Of a stretch of 64,000 nt of DNA, positions 48,352 to 60,240 are shown piece by piece. Each line of letters opens with the position of its first letter. Within the stretch, counting starts at the first letter, position 1. This DNA comes from Todiramphus chloris collaris (Eukaryota; Chordata; Aves; Coraciiformes; Alcedinidae). Location of the stretch: positions 28,220,970 through 28,284,969 of the forward strand of contig JANVCC010000021.1 of NCBI GenBank assembly GCA_025345505.1, read 5' to 3'. The translations under genes were made by a program, and so were the position numbers. The notes under the pieces were generated by a model. That model saw nothing but the letters and a program-made list of their open reading frames with translations, searched no databases and had not been told where the DNA came from.

Positions 48352-49206
48352 GAAGGAGGGAAGGGATGCCATCCAGGGGGACCTTGACAGGCTGGAGAGG
48401 TGGGCCCATGCCAATTTCAGGAAGTTCAACAAGGCCAAACGCAAGGTCCTCCATCTGGGTCAGAGCAATCCCAAGCACCAATACAGGCTGGGCAGTGACG
48501 GGCTTGAGAGCTGCCCTGAAGAGCAGGACTTGGGAGTGCTGGTGGATGAGAAGCTCAACATGAGCCATCAGTGTGCTCTTGCACACATAGAAAGGCCGAT
48601 TGTATCCTGGGCTGCATCAAGAGAAACGTGGTCAGCAGGTCAAGGGAGGTGATTCTCCCCCTCTACTCCACTCTCGTGAGGCCTCACCTGGAGTACTGCA
48701 TCCAGTTCTGGAGCCCCTGTTACAGGAAGGATATGGATGTGCTGGAACGTGTCCAGAGAAAGGCCATGAGGATGATCAGGGGGCTGGAGCACCTCTCCTA
48801 TGGGGACAGACTGAGAGAGTTGGGGTTGTTCAGTCTAGAAAAGAGAAGGCTCCGGGGAGACCTTATTGTGGCCTTCCAGTATCTGAAGGGGGCTACAAGA
48901 AAGCTGGGGAGGGACTTTTTAGGCTGTCGGGCAGTGATAGGACTGGAGGGAATGGATTAAAGCTAGAGATAGGTCGATTCAGGTTGGACATTAGGAAGAA
49001 TTTCTTCACCATGAGGGTGGTGAGACACTGGAACAGGGTGCCCAGAGAGGTGGTGGAAGCCCCATCCCCGGAAGTTTTTAAGACCAGGCTGGATGGGGCT
49101 CTGAGCAACCTGCTCTAGTGGGAGGTGTCCCTGCCCGTGGCAGGGGGGTTGGAACTAGATGATCTTTAAGGTCTCTTCCAACCCTGATGATTCTATGATT
49201 CTATGA
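48352..49206 (+). mobile_element. CR1 LINE, 5'-truncated, plus strand
   Basis: Begins after the reverse transcriptase core (GGATGCCATCCAGGGGGACC, antisense-free, equivalent to the [16 protein letters not shown] region). It continues GCATCCAGTTCTGGAGCCCC and on through the ORF2 C-terminus. It ends TAGATGATCTTTAAGGTCTC and the tail ATTCTATGATTCTATGA at 49206. One frameshift near 48940 divides the coding sequence: the N-part is read at 48571-48960, and the C-part ([20 protein letters not shown]...) is in another register to 49118. It is relatively well preserved. Confidence 0.95.
48571..49118 (+). pseudogene. CR1 ORF2 C-terminal remnant with one frameshift
   Basis: The first frame gives [60 protein letters not shown] and [20 protein letters not shown]. 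The second, from about 48940, gives [20 protein letters not shown] and [20 protein letters not shown] and ends LSNLL. The palm with its FADD box is absent. The shared ending with other CR1 copies shows that the stop is the natural ORF2 stop. Confidence 0.88.
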
Positions 49207-50046
49207 TGCAGATTCACAAATATAAATCTCTAGTGACCTCTTAAATGGGACAAGGAGTCCCTTGGGGGGTTGTCAAAAAGGACCAAGAGCTTAAAAGAGA
49301 CCTCTGCCCTCCAGAGTGGTTGCTGGGTTATTTTTCCCTCCATGTTCAGTCACTTTACAGCAAAATAGTTGTACCAGTGTTCAAAAGAATATACATTCTG
49401 ACTCCTGAATGCTGCTATTTGGGTCAGTCTAGAAATCTCTCCCACTGTCTCTAATCACGACCTGTGGCAGATGCTGAGGAAAAGGGTGACAGGAAAAGGA
49501 TGTGAACAGAGTGACCTTGAATTTGCTGTGCTCCTCAGCTGACAGAAATCAGCTGCTTTGGGGCTTTGGACATGAGAGCTGCATGCAGATGATCATACAA
49601 AGGTGCCAACTATCTGATGTTCACTCAGTCAATCACTTTCTAAACCCTCTTTCCTGCAGGTGACTCTCACCACAGGCTGCCAGTGAATACTATGATGCTA
49701 CTCTATGGTATATGACAAAAGATTTCCTTCTGCTTGCTTTTAAAATTTCTCTGGATAAATTCCATGGGACTTCTTTAGTTCTTACATTATAAGAAATAAT
49801 AATCATGACCCATTTCATCTGCTCCATGGTACTTAGGACTTTGCAGACCTTTGTCATATCCTCCTGGATATGCTGCTTTCCAGAATAAAGAGTCATAGAC
49901 TATGGGAGTGACCCTTAATATGGGAGCTACTTCATCCTTCAGATCCCTATTGCCCTTCTCCCTACCTTTCATAGCTGTTAGACTGATCTGAAATGGGGTG
50001 GCAAAAGCTGTATAAGTCTGATTGCATTTGCCTAGTACCGGGTATC
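49207..50046. other. Unique DNA between two CR1 copies
   Basis: About 840 bases, no gene or repeat recognised. Confidence 0.5.
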
Positions 50047-50862
50047 CACAGAATCACAAAAACACAGAATGGTAGGGATTGGAAGGGACCTCTGAAGATC
50101 ATTGAGTCCAACCCCCCCTGCCAGAGCAGGATCACCTAGGGCAGGTCACACAGGAACGTGTCCACATGGGTTTTGAAACTCTCCAGAGACTCCACAATCT
50201 CCCTGGGCAGCCTCTTCCAGTGCTCTGTCACCCTCACAGTAAAGAATTTTTTCTTGATGTTCAGGTGGAACTTCCTGTGTTCCAGTTTGTGACCATTGCC
50301 CCTTGTCCTGTCACTGGGCACCACTGAAAAAAGACTGGCCCCTTCTACCTGACACCCACCCTTCAGATATTTGTAAACATTGATAAGATCACCTCTTAGT
50401 CTGCTTTTCTCCAGGCTTAATATACCCATGTCTCTCAGCCTGTCCTCATAAGGAGATATTCCAGTCCCTTAATGATCCTCATAGCCCTCCATTGGACTCT
50501 CTCTAGTATTTCCCTGTCTCTCCTGAATTTGGGATCTGAGAACTGGACACAGTTCTCAAGATGTGGCTTTACCAGGACAGAGGAAGGACAACCTCCCTTG
50601 ACCTGCTGGTCACACTCTTCTTAATGCACGCCAGGATGCCATTGGCCTTCTTGGCTACAAGGGCACATTGCTGTTTCATAGATAACTTATTGTCCCCCAG
50701 GACTCCAAGGAGCTGATTCCCATCAGGTCAATCCCTAACTTATACCAGTGCGTGGGGTTATTTCTCCTCAGGTGCAGGACTCCGCACTTGTCCTTGTTAA
50801 ATTTCGTTAGGTTCAGCTCTTCAGTCTGTTCAGGTCTCACTAAATGGAAGCACAGCCAAAAA
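50047..50862 (-). mobile_element. CR1 LINE, 5'-truncated, minus strand
   Basis: The plus strand begins CACAGAATCACAAAAACACAG and GTAGGGATTGGAAGGGACCT, the antisense tail and 3' UTR of the same wording as the plus-strand copy at 24995-25863 (CTCCAGAGGTCCC group). The minus-strand frame 50429-50136 reads [20 protein letters not shown], then [20 protein letters not shown], and ends [11 protein letters not shown]. The truncation at about 50862 lies just downstream of the reverse transcriptase core. Confidence 0.95.
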
Positions 50863-51494
50863 GGTTTCGATGATTTTAGCTTTCTGGTAACTATTTAAAG
50901 GATTCTATTATTTCTATACAGAATATAATTTTTATTTTTAAATATTATTATATTCTTTAGCTTATACCTCAAGTTTAGCACCAGGAAGAGAAAGAAGAAA
51001 AAAAAAAAGTATTTAGATCCTTTCTAATTTTGATTTCTGGTTTTCTGGTGGGACAGAGCTCGCATTTACAGCCTGAATAAGTTGTTCTGTGATGGATTTT
51101 GTACCTGCAACTGTTCCAGAATTAAATATTACTTATCCCAGACCTCAGGAAATTGTAATTATATGGAATAAAGCCCACATTTGAAGGGGGAGCTGGGAAA
51201 CTTGTTCTTAAACCATTTGTTGAAAGCTGGGTAGAGTTAGAAACATTAAAATGTAATCCCAGGGAAGATGGATTAGTGACCAGAATTCAAGAAAAGCAGT
51301 CAGATGTGAATAATAAATTGCATTTGTTATAAGACTCTGTGGTTTCTCATATGGACACTTACATGGTACATATAAAATTATACATATGAGGTATAGTTTC
51401 CAGACCTTTTTTTCTTTACATTTTCTTACTCTTTTATAGGCGGCATTAATGTCATGTGGTTTGTCCACCTGAGCACATCTATATATCACAGCAC
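50863..51494. other. AT-rich unique DNA, no gene seen
   Basis: Nothing recognised; A run at about 50999-51008. Confidence 0.5.
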
Positions 51495-51750
51495 AGCCCC
51501 CAGCACCACGGACAATTTATATTGTAGTATTTATAGCCAATATGCAAAACATTAACGCAATGGCCATCAACCCCGACTGGGCCCGTGGGCTTAGCAATGT
51601 TGAGCAAATAACCACACTGCTAGTGACATTATACTTTTCTCTGCCTGTCGGTCTGGGCAGTAGCATGGTGGATCAATGTTTTACTTTTTAAATTGTTCGT
51701 TGCCAGGAGCAACATCACAGGACATTGCTGCCTGCAGCCTGGCGTGGGGA
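51495..51750. promoter_or_regulatory. Conserved-noncoding-element-like block with an RFX X-box
   Basis: Unlike the surrounding AT-rich DNA, this stretch is dense in distinct words and has no simple sequence. They include CAATTTATATTGTAG, TAGCCAATATGCAAA (CCAAT- and octamer-like), AATGGCCATCAACCCCGACT and GGGCCCGTGGGC. At 51699-51713 lies GTTGCCAGGAGCAAC. It fits the X-box consensus GTNRCC-N(0-3)-RGYAAC exactly with a three-base spacer. X-boxes bind RFX factors. Conservation and activity are inferred, not seen. Confidence 0.35.
51699..51713. promoter_or_regulatory. RFX X-box-like inverted repeat
   Basis: GTTGCC-AGG-AGCAAC. Both half sites match the X-box consensus, and the site is itself a near-palindrome (GTTGC...GCAAC). 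Confidence 0.5.
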
Positions 51751-52977
51751 CCATAAGTCAGGGAGCTATAATCTTTGTGTTTATGAATAATAAGGTGTGT
51801 GCCTGCACACTGACAAAGATCACATTCACAAAGCATGTTTTTCTTTCTTGTTCCATGCCACCAAGAACTAAAGGGATACATTGCAGTGGTCTGAGGAATG
51901 AAGTCTTGCAGACTGTATATGATTGAGCTGATTCTGGTGACTGGATTCTGGGGTCTTCCTGCTTAGAAAGAGTATTAGGAGGCAGGTCTGCCCCTGGGAT
52001 GTGTACTTTTTCAATCCAGAGATAAGACAACAGTCCCAAACTTAGAGAGTCTGAAAATATATGTGATTTGAAAATTGGATGCAAAGTAACAGCAATTCAG
52101 AGAAATCCCCTTGCAATTTTTTTTTCCCTGTCAAAATTATAGGCACTTAAAATAGACAATAAGTATTGGATAAAACTTGAATTAAAAATGTATACTTCCC
52201 ATGGAAAACATCGACATTTTATTTAGAAAACCCTCTGTGCCTGAAATTCCTCAAGGTTTTGGGGAAGAGAAAGGTATTTTAAAAAGATTTTTCAAAAAAA
52301 AGATGAAAGCAATCGAACAATTGGTCCAATTTTCTGATCAGGACCAATCCATGCATCTGGATGGCATTGGTGGTCTCTTTCAGAACACCCCACATATTTT
52401 TCTCTGTTGTTCCTATGTAGTATTAGGACTATTTTGTTTGATACTAAGTGAACAATTCGCTTGCAGTAGGTGACATTTCTTTATGTATCTTTGATCTGAA
52501 CTCAGGCAAACAGAGACCAATTTTAATGAAAATGGTCTTGCAGATAATTTCTTGCTTGAAAAACGGTCATTATTTAAAATATTTTTTTGCAAACTGGATC
52601 AACATACTAAAAACTACTTTCTTTTTAAACTCTACATCTCCAGTGTTTTAGGAAGTGAAGGACATGCTTCAGAGTTTCCCTTTCCATCCCATATATGCTT
52701 TTTCTGAAAGGGTATATTGCAGACTCTTGTCTTCTTTGCAGATCTGGCGGATTATAGCTACAGTAATGTTGAAGTACATGGAGAGAAAATGTCTCTGGAA
52801 TTACTTTTATATGAATAGACAAATCTTGTACATTAAGCTGAAACTATTTTAATCATCTGGAGTAAAGAAAAATTGAACACATAATGTGGAAGAACTGGGT
52901 ATCAAAATAATGCAATAATACACCTGTAGCTTTAAGAACAAGACATAATATAAAAAGACATAAGACATAACAAAAAA
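51751..52977. other. Unique DNA, no gene seen
   Basis: A 90-codon plus frame at 52201-52473 shows no recognisable domain. No repeat recognised. Confidence 0.5.
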
Positions 52978-53292
52978 GAAGGCTGGAGAGAGACTTTTTA
53001 CAAAGGCCTGTAGTGGTAGGATGGGGATTAATGATTTGAAACTGGAAGAGGGTAGATTTAGATTGCAAAAAAGAAGGAAATTCTACACTCTGAGGGTAGT
53101 GAGACACTGGAACAGGTTGCCCAGGGAAGTTGTGGATGCTCCATCACTGGATGTGGTCACATGCAGGTTGGATGGGGCATTGAGCAACATGGTCTAGTAG
53201 GAGGTGTCCCTGTCATAGCAGGGGCGTTAGAACTAGATCATCTTTAAGGTCCCTTCCAACCCAAACCATTATATCATTCTATGATTCTATGA
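52978..53292 (+). mobile_element. CR1 LINE 3' end, short, plus strand
   Basis: Starts at GAAGGCTGGAGAGAGACTTT (the late ORF2 region). It passes AGTGAGACACTGGAACAGG and TTGCCCAGGGAAGTTGTGG and ends with CTTTAAGGTCCCTTCCAACC and the tail ATTCTATGATTCTATGA at 53292. The frame is broken, and only about 315 bases survive. Confidence 0.94.
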
Positions 53293-55484
53293 AAACTCTT
53301 TACTAGAAACATGGCCCAAAGCTAGAGGTTCCCTGTTGCCTTATAAAACCCAAACTGGATTGATGAAAGGGGGAAGAGAGGTGAAATTTTTGAGACTAGG
53401 CCTATGAAGATAGATCCTCTTTTCAAATTCATGGAACTGGAAGGAAGTGCTATGAGGGAAATGGGTTTCTAGGGGACAGAAAAAAAATCATTACATGACT
53501 TAGCCATGTTCCTGTCACATAGTCATCCCTACTGCTACACAGTAGTTGTTTTGTACAGGCTCAGAGATGTGAATAACTTCCAGATTTGGGGCTAACTTAA
53601 ATGAATAAATTTCTTCTTAGCAATGCAAAACATAAACCAGATTAACTAGGAACCACATCTGCCAATGAACCAGGCTCTCAGGTGAAGGTGGCCTTGCCTT
53701 TTATTCCCGCCATACACAAGTCATATTCTGGTAAGAAATTCAAGGGATTACAAGGTAGATCACTAGGGTTACATTAATTGGTACAGATAGCAATTCTTTG
53801 TCAATTTCAGCTTTTCTAACATAAGGATTGATGAAAAAATCTGCAGATTACATTGATCTTATGTTCATGGGGAGATTTCTGTTTACCTTGGTTGAAGACA
53901 CACCGCTGTGATTTCTGTGTCTGTCACTAAAGAGCTCATCACTGAATACACCTTTGCTCTTTCTAAGATCTAGATGTTTTGTTTAAAGTACCCTAGTATT
54001 TTGGCCATTCTGTTTCTCTCCATTTCCTTTCCCTCTGGACAGGACTAAAATACGCCATAAAGTTGTAAAGACAACACTAAAGGATTGAGTACTGGTAAAG
54101 AGAGAAAATGGGTTTTGTCTTTCCAATTTCTTTCATATGTATGTCTCTCTTCCCGAGTGCAATAAATATTAATAATGCCAAAAGTCTTTCTGTGCTAACT
54201 TGGTTTGAAATCTCTCTCTGTTTTGGCCCTGGCTGTGATCTGAGGCTCTGAACTCTTTAGACTAGTAAAATCCAGGGGTGGAGTGCATGTGGACATAACA
54301 TCTGTTTGCAACCGATGTTATCTTTTAAAGGGTTTACCTCTTATGCATGGAGCTGAGTGGGGTTGTATTTCACTGCATCTCTTGCTGTGAGTGCTGATCA
54401 TGTGGACATACCTTTAACTTTAAATGTCTCATTTGGGTAGGGCTACTAGCAAAGCAGAAGACACTTGGGGTTCAGCACAGGCTGAACCACCTGAATGTTT
54501 TTCTCAGTTGCTGGGTGGATTTTGCTACTAGACAGAACTAGTTTAAAACAAGGTGGAATGTGTCCATGTGTGTTTCAGTTATGCCTTTGACCACTGCAAA
54601 TATGGATGCTGACTAGTACGAAAGTCAACTAAAAACCTCTGAAAATAAAAAGTTGCCTTTATATATGCTCTTATAGAAATATCGTATTAATATGTTGATG
54701 TCCAAAATACCACTTTTACCACTTTTTACTGCCTGTCTGCCAGCAGTCCATTACAAACCTGATTCTTTATTCCTTTATACCACTTAGTGAAGTTGCTCAT
54801 TATTTACTTTTGCATACAGAAGAACCAGCCATCATCCCTTTTGGTGTGTGACTGCATAGGGTGCCCCAGGATGCCATCCTTTTTAAAATGCTCTTTTCCA
54901 ACTGATCTTGAAAGAAAGTTAATTTTAATGAGTGCAGCAAAATACATATGATGGAGCTGAAGTTGATTTTCCTGACAGTTGATTTTCCAGCTGGAAATTA
55001 GTATTTTGTTCCTCCCTTTTTTGTTATCTTTAAAAAAAAAAAAAAGTATAAATTATTTATTTATCCCCCCCCCCAGACAGAGTCTTTTTTTTTTTTTTTT
55101 TTTTTAAACTCCAGAATGGTCTTTAATTAAAAATGCTTGCTGAGAAGCCAGGGAAACTTCATGTCTTTTTACATACCTTGAGGCCGTGCCCCATCTGAGG
55201 CTGGTTATTTTAGGATTGCCTCCTTCTTTTTTCTGTGTTATCTTTGCAGGAAAAGGACAACTTCCATCTTCCTACCCTCTCAATGGTTTTGCCAGAAATT
55301 GTGTTTATCCACTTGTGTTTATCAACTCTCCTTCCTGCCCACAGGTTCAGCATTGTAGAGAAGAAATGAGCTGAGGGGAAGATTGCTTCTCCTTCCCACA
55401 CATAGGTAGGGGTAGCTCTGCACACTTGGGCTCTCTGTCTGTCTTTGGCTTCGTATAGCAGAAACACAGGAAAAAAAGAGAAAA
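53293..55484. other. Unique DNA with a homopolymer cluster, no gene seen
   Basis: No gene recognised. A14 (55032-55045), C10 (55065-55074) and T21 (55085-55105) lie within 75 bases. Confidence 0.5.
55032..55105. repeat. Cluster of A, C and T homopolymers
   Basis: A14, a TATTTATTTAT spacer, C10, a short spacer and T21. It is low-complexity and prone to length errors. Confidence 0.95.
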
Positions 55485-56130
55485 ACTCAGGTTGGAGGGA
55501 TGTCTGATTTGAGTCCAGCCTTCTGCTCAAAGTGAGGCCAACTTCAAAGACCAGCTTTGAAGATCTCTGCGCTCTCCCATGAACTATTTGCAGAGAGCAA
55601 CAATCTCTTTTTCTTGAAAGCAAACAGTCCCAAGTCTTGTAGTTTCTCCTTGTACAGCACGCAGTCCCATCCTCAGCCAGGTTGGTTGTTCCTGCTGTGC
55701 TCACTTCCATATGTCCATGTCTCCCTTGCACTGGGGAGCCCAGAACTGTACCAAATCCAGATGTGTCACCTGGGCTGAGTAGAGGGAAAAGACCACCTGT
55801 TGAAATTGTTGGCCAAGCTCACATTAATGTAGCCCAAGATGTTGCTGGCTGCCTTTGCCACAAGGGCACGTTAGTGTCCTCTAGTCAACATGTTGTCCAC
55901 AAAAACCTCCCTGTCATTCTCTCTGCAAACTGCTTTCCAGCTGGTGGGTTCCCAATGTGTACCACTTCATAGGCTTATTTGTCTCTATTGTACAGATCTG
56001 CATTTCTCTCTGTTCCTGTCTGACCCTTTTCCATCTTTATAAGGTCCCTCTGAATGGCAGCCCTGCCTCACAGTATACTGACTCCTTCCTCAAGTCCCCA
56101 GCTTTGGTGTCATCTGTGAACTCTTGACCT
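55485..56130 (-). mobile_element. Old, strongly diverged CR1, minus strand
   Basis: The plus strand shows antisense CR1 landmarks in the expected order. AGGTTGGAGGGATGTCTGAT and GTCCAGCCTTCTGCTCAAAG give the 3' UTR. CACTGGGGAGCCCAGAACTG comes next, then CTGGGCTGAGTAGAGGG, GCCCAAGATGTTGCTGGCTG, CCTTTGCCACAAGGGCACG and TTTATAAGGTCCCTCTGAAT. The ORF2 frame is no longer readable for more than short stretches, and the typical tail repeats are gone. The CTGCTCAAAG wording marks an old subfamily, distinct from the other copies here. Confidence 0.82.
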
Positions 56131-58965
56131 TTCCTTTGGGCTGATTTTATTGTATTTTATTTTGTTATTTTACTTTATTTTTTATTTTGGGGAAGATTCA
56201 AAGACTATGACCGCATATCTACAACTAAATTACATATGGTCCTTACTGTTCTGAAGTGTGGTAGCAAGCTGTCACAGAAAGGGTTCCTAAAAAGTGTGTC
56301 TGCATTTGTGTACAGCAGTTATCCTTGGAGCAGGTTACATCTTGAGTTATGCCTGGGAAATGTCTGGGAGTATTTTAGCTGGCCTGGGCCAAAGCCAACA
56401 CCAAAGTCTTCTCCAACAGTTTAGCACTGTAGGTGACCAAGCTCAAGAACCCAGAGATACAGCTTGGAGATACTTAGTTCACTAGTGAAGACATCCAAGT
56501 TCAGTCACATTTAGCAACCTGACAGTCTTCTTGTGTTTGCAAGAGCATAACTGTATCCTCTTGAAAGCTAATTAGCTGTAAAATGGCAACAAAATGATAA
56601 CTTAGATGTGTCCTCATCCGAGTTCAGCAAGGTCAGTTCAAGAGTTTATTGTTTTCAGGTCCGTTGTTAGGGCAATGAAAGCAAAGATATTGTGTGTTAA
56701 TTCTCACACTTGTAGGCAAATCATGAAACAGTAAGTACTTGGTGATATGCTGCAGTATGGCTGGTATAGACTTAGTTCTTGATGAACCAGCCAAGTGAGC
56801 TCAATAGATGCTAAGTCTGAAGACTTGCTTCACTAAGAACCAATCACTATTGTAGATTTTCCTTCTATCCTGTCTTCTCTTTCCTGTCTTTTCCTTTTCC
56901 CTCCCAAATGGTCTAGGAACTCCTTCCAGCACCACACACTCCAGGCCCATACTCCTTCACCACACATACACAAACACTTTGTCTCCTACTGCAGGAGATT
57001 TAGAACATCCTCACTTTCCCCCAAAGATGACTCCTAGCTTTACAGCCTTTTTCTCTTCTTTTCTGCCCTTGCTTTAGTTTATGGTTCATCTCATGTTTTC
57101 CAGTAGAGATGCGTGTTGCATTTTTCTAGTGCTAGCCAAAACAAACCAATTTCCTTCCAGAAGACCTGGAGTAATACTTCTCTTGGAACCTGTCATCAAT
57201 TTAATGGAAACAGTTAAGGAAATGATAATTAAATTAGATCTGCAGTCAGATAGGAGGGAACAGTAACCCTTGATTGGTGGGGACAGGAAGAGGAGATACC
57301 CTGGAAAACAGATGAAGTGGGGTTGTGGGTAACAACCTCTTCATGTGGCAAAACTATAGAAGAAGGGTCTGTGGGTCTTTGTCTACAAATTCATTACTTC
57401 TGTGTTTGCATTACAGCTCTAAAGCAAACAAGAAGCATCCTTCTGGTTTCATCACTCCCTCAATGCCTACTACCCTCCTTCCATTCAGCCAAAGTGGCCT
57501 TCTTTGTCCTCACATGTTGCACTTCCAAGTTTTTCATCTCTTTTCCACAGCAAATGCTAAATGAAATTAAAAATGAAACAGAAGCATAAGGTAAACTGCA
57601 CCCTTTTGTATTACAGCCATGTTTACTATAACCACAATAAAATACTATTGTGATAAATCTTTAAGTCGGGGTCAATAAAGCAGTGATACTCTACAGTGGA
57701 AACTGTTCATTTAACAGAATGACTGATTTATTACACCATTAACTTGTCCTTAGCTTTGTCTTAGGGCAGTTTACTAAGTGAGTGCTTGTTAACTACTGTA
57801 ATAAACTGTTTCTTGAGGGAAATACTCAAATAAGAGTCTGTAAGCTATTGACAGGTGTAAGATCAGTCCTTCAGTCTACTGGAACAGTAAAGTCTGTAGT
57901 GCAAAAGAAAACCACATATAATTTGATCATTTTCAGTCATTATGGTACCAAAGACAGCATGCAAATTTGTGAAAGTACATACTCTGAGTAAACAATAGGC
58001 TATAGTAACTGATGTTAAAAAAAAAATAACCTTTGGGAGCTGGATTATTTTTGTTTACATGCATCAGGCAGGAAATTAGTATGAGTGGTGAGTTCCTGGC
58101 AGACAATGCCTTCAGCCAATGGAGACCTGTCGTGGCACTCGTGATTGTGGCACTAGAGAGATGTTGCAGGAGGGTAGAGGATTGCCATGTCAAGAGTGAG
58201 AAGAACTTAAAAGCTTCATGAAAGAAGGTAATATGACTGCAGTAGCAGATCCAGAATCTACTATCTCAGAGTCCTGTAGTTTCCTCTGGGTGGTCAGGAG
58301 GAACCAGTCTCTGACTCTCACCCTCGTCAGCTGGAAAGTGTCCCTTCACTCGTACTTATTGTGTCTTGTCATTAACATTGGAGTGCTTCAAAATGTTCTT
58401 TGGCTGAAGAGGTGTGGGATAGCCCATACTCAGGACTGGACCTGGACATCAGGCTGGAATATCTTCATTGAGATGTGCTTACTGAGACAACTATTTATTT
58501 GCTTCAGAGCGGAGTCCTGGTGAACTAACGTATATGCAAGAGAGATATGACCTTAGTGTGGAACAGTGAACTGACTGTAGGGATGCATCTTTAAGAACAT
58601 ATACATAAGGGAATCAGATGTGCTTGTGGTAGTTTTCTGACACAGAGGCCAGCTGGCATGGAATGGCCTTTGACCATGCAATTAAAGCTTTTAGCTTCCA
58701 AACCAGGTGTCAGCACTCAAACTGAGCATGGTTCCTGACTTGTACTCAGGAGAGAACTATTTTGGGAGAGTGCTATTTCATATTGAAACCATGCCAGGGC
58801 CTGCTCCAACAGTATTAGGAGATGATTGAATTCTATTGCCCTGAAACATTTCCTGACACAAACTAATTTTTTTTTATGTATGTAGTTTTAGAAATTACAG
58901 AGGGCTGAGACAAGTCACCTAGGATCTGTACCACCATCATGATGTTTTTATTTCATGCTAGTATA
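56131..58965. other. Unique DNA, no gene seen
   Basis: A TATTTT-type patch lies at about 56146-56187. Frames at 57317-57589 and 58218-58523 show no domain. Confidence 0.45.
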
Positions 58966-59015
58966 GTTCCACTGACTTCAGGGAGGTTACTCTAGATTCA
59001 CATTAGTGTGATCAA
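58966..59015. repeat. Old dispersed-repeat fragment (unnamed)
   Basis: AGTTCCACTGACTTCAGGGA followed by GTTACTCTAGATTCACATTAG and TGTGATCAAGAT resembles a repeat frequent in reptile and bird genomes (TTCCACTGACTTCAATGGAG, TTACTCC-GATTTACACCAG, TGTAACTGAGA), from memory. I cannot give a reliable family name. Confidence 0.4.
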
Positions 59016-60149
59016 GATAAAAATTTTTATTATGTAATTTTGGAAAGAAAAATGTCCACTTTCTCATGCTTAGAACTCAGTCTTCTAAAATGTAATGCAT
59101 GGGTAAAGCCCAGCTTGCTAATAAACTGGTTAAACAATAAACATATTCTTACATAGGAGAATTATCTGTAACTTTGGACATCAGCAGAAATGGACTTGTT
59201 ACAGAGCAAGTTTATTAGGAGTGATGTACGAATCAGCAAGGATGAATATGAGACAGGAAACATCAGAAGGTGCAAAAGAATAAAAACCTCATGAGGGAGA
59301 TATGCATGGAGGGATAGGAAAGAGCAGAAATACGTGGAACGGGATGTAGTGATACTGGAAATAAAAATAATACATGGAAAGACTCAAGATCAAGCAGAAA
59401 TAAAGATTAAGACAGCATAGACATTATTACAGTTGGCAGATAGGAGACCTGGAAATACAAAAATGTTAATGGACAGCATAATAAAGCAAGACTATAAGGT
59501 AGTGATGGGAGAAGCTGGGGTGCTAAATTAAGAACCGAGATGTCTGCCCAGTTTGCAGCAGGCACTCAAGGCCTGGGAGTGGAGAGACAGAGAAGAAATC
59601 CATATCCAGCAAGGAGAATGGAGAGGCTAAGATATGGGGCTCAGGTGAGGAGCTGGAGGAGTGCTTGGGAAACACAAAGGAAAGGGAAGGAGGCCTTGAC
59701 TCTGGAGAAAAAGCCCTGGTGTGGGAATAACGGAGCACCAATGGAAGCCCTGGCATATCCATGAATTGACTGTTGCGAGGAGAGGAAGGTGAATCATCTG
59801 CCATTGCAGAGGGTGCTCTGAGATAGCAAGAGAAGGGAAGGCAGCAAGCAGGCTCTGCTGGATGGGATAAGGAGAGGAAGCTTAGACAGAATCTCTCTTG
59901 AATGCAATGAAGTGTGTGACACACTAGGCTTTAAAACGCTTATAAATCAGTGTCAGGAACAAGTCTGCCAACAAATGCAGGGTGAACAAAATAGAATCTG
60001 AAAACCTCACTATCATCCTGGGAAACAACACATTTTTAAATGCTGCCTGCCTCCTACATGAAGCTGAATACATCTGAAAATATCCCCTAATTTGCATACA
60101 AATAGCTACATAAATTGGACTTGATCTTGCTTTTGGTTGTAAACAGAGG
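59016..60149. other. Unique DNA, no gene seen
   Basis: The 133-codon minus frame at 59523-59924 has no recognisable domain and is opposed by a plus frame. I treat both as chance. Confidence 0.45.
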
Positions 60150-60240
60150 CATGGAAACAGGAGGCAGTGCAGTGCAGTAAATGTTGTGCTGGACTTGGTT
60201 TGCAGCTCTGCTCCAGTCTCACTTTCTGACCTTGGTTGGG
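60150..60240 (+). mobile_element. Possible MIR-like SINE core, plus strand
   Basis: GCAGTGCAGTGCAGTAAATG, then TTTGCAGCTCTGCTCCAG, then CACTTTCTGACCTTGG follow the order of the MIR sense consensus (GTGGTTAAGAGC..., ...GGCTCTGCCACTTAC..., GTGTGACCTTGGG). The downstream tail is not recognisable, so confidence is low. Confidence 0.3.
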
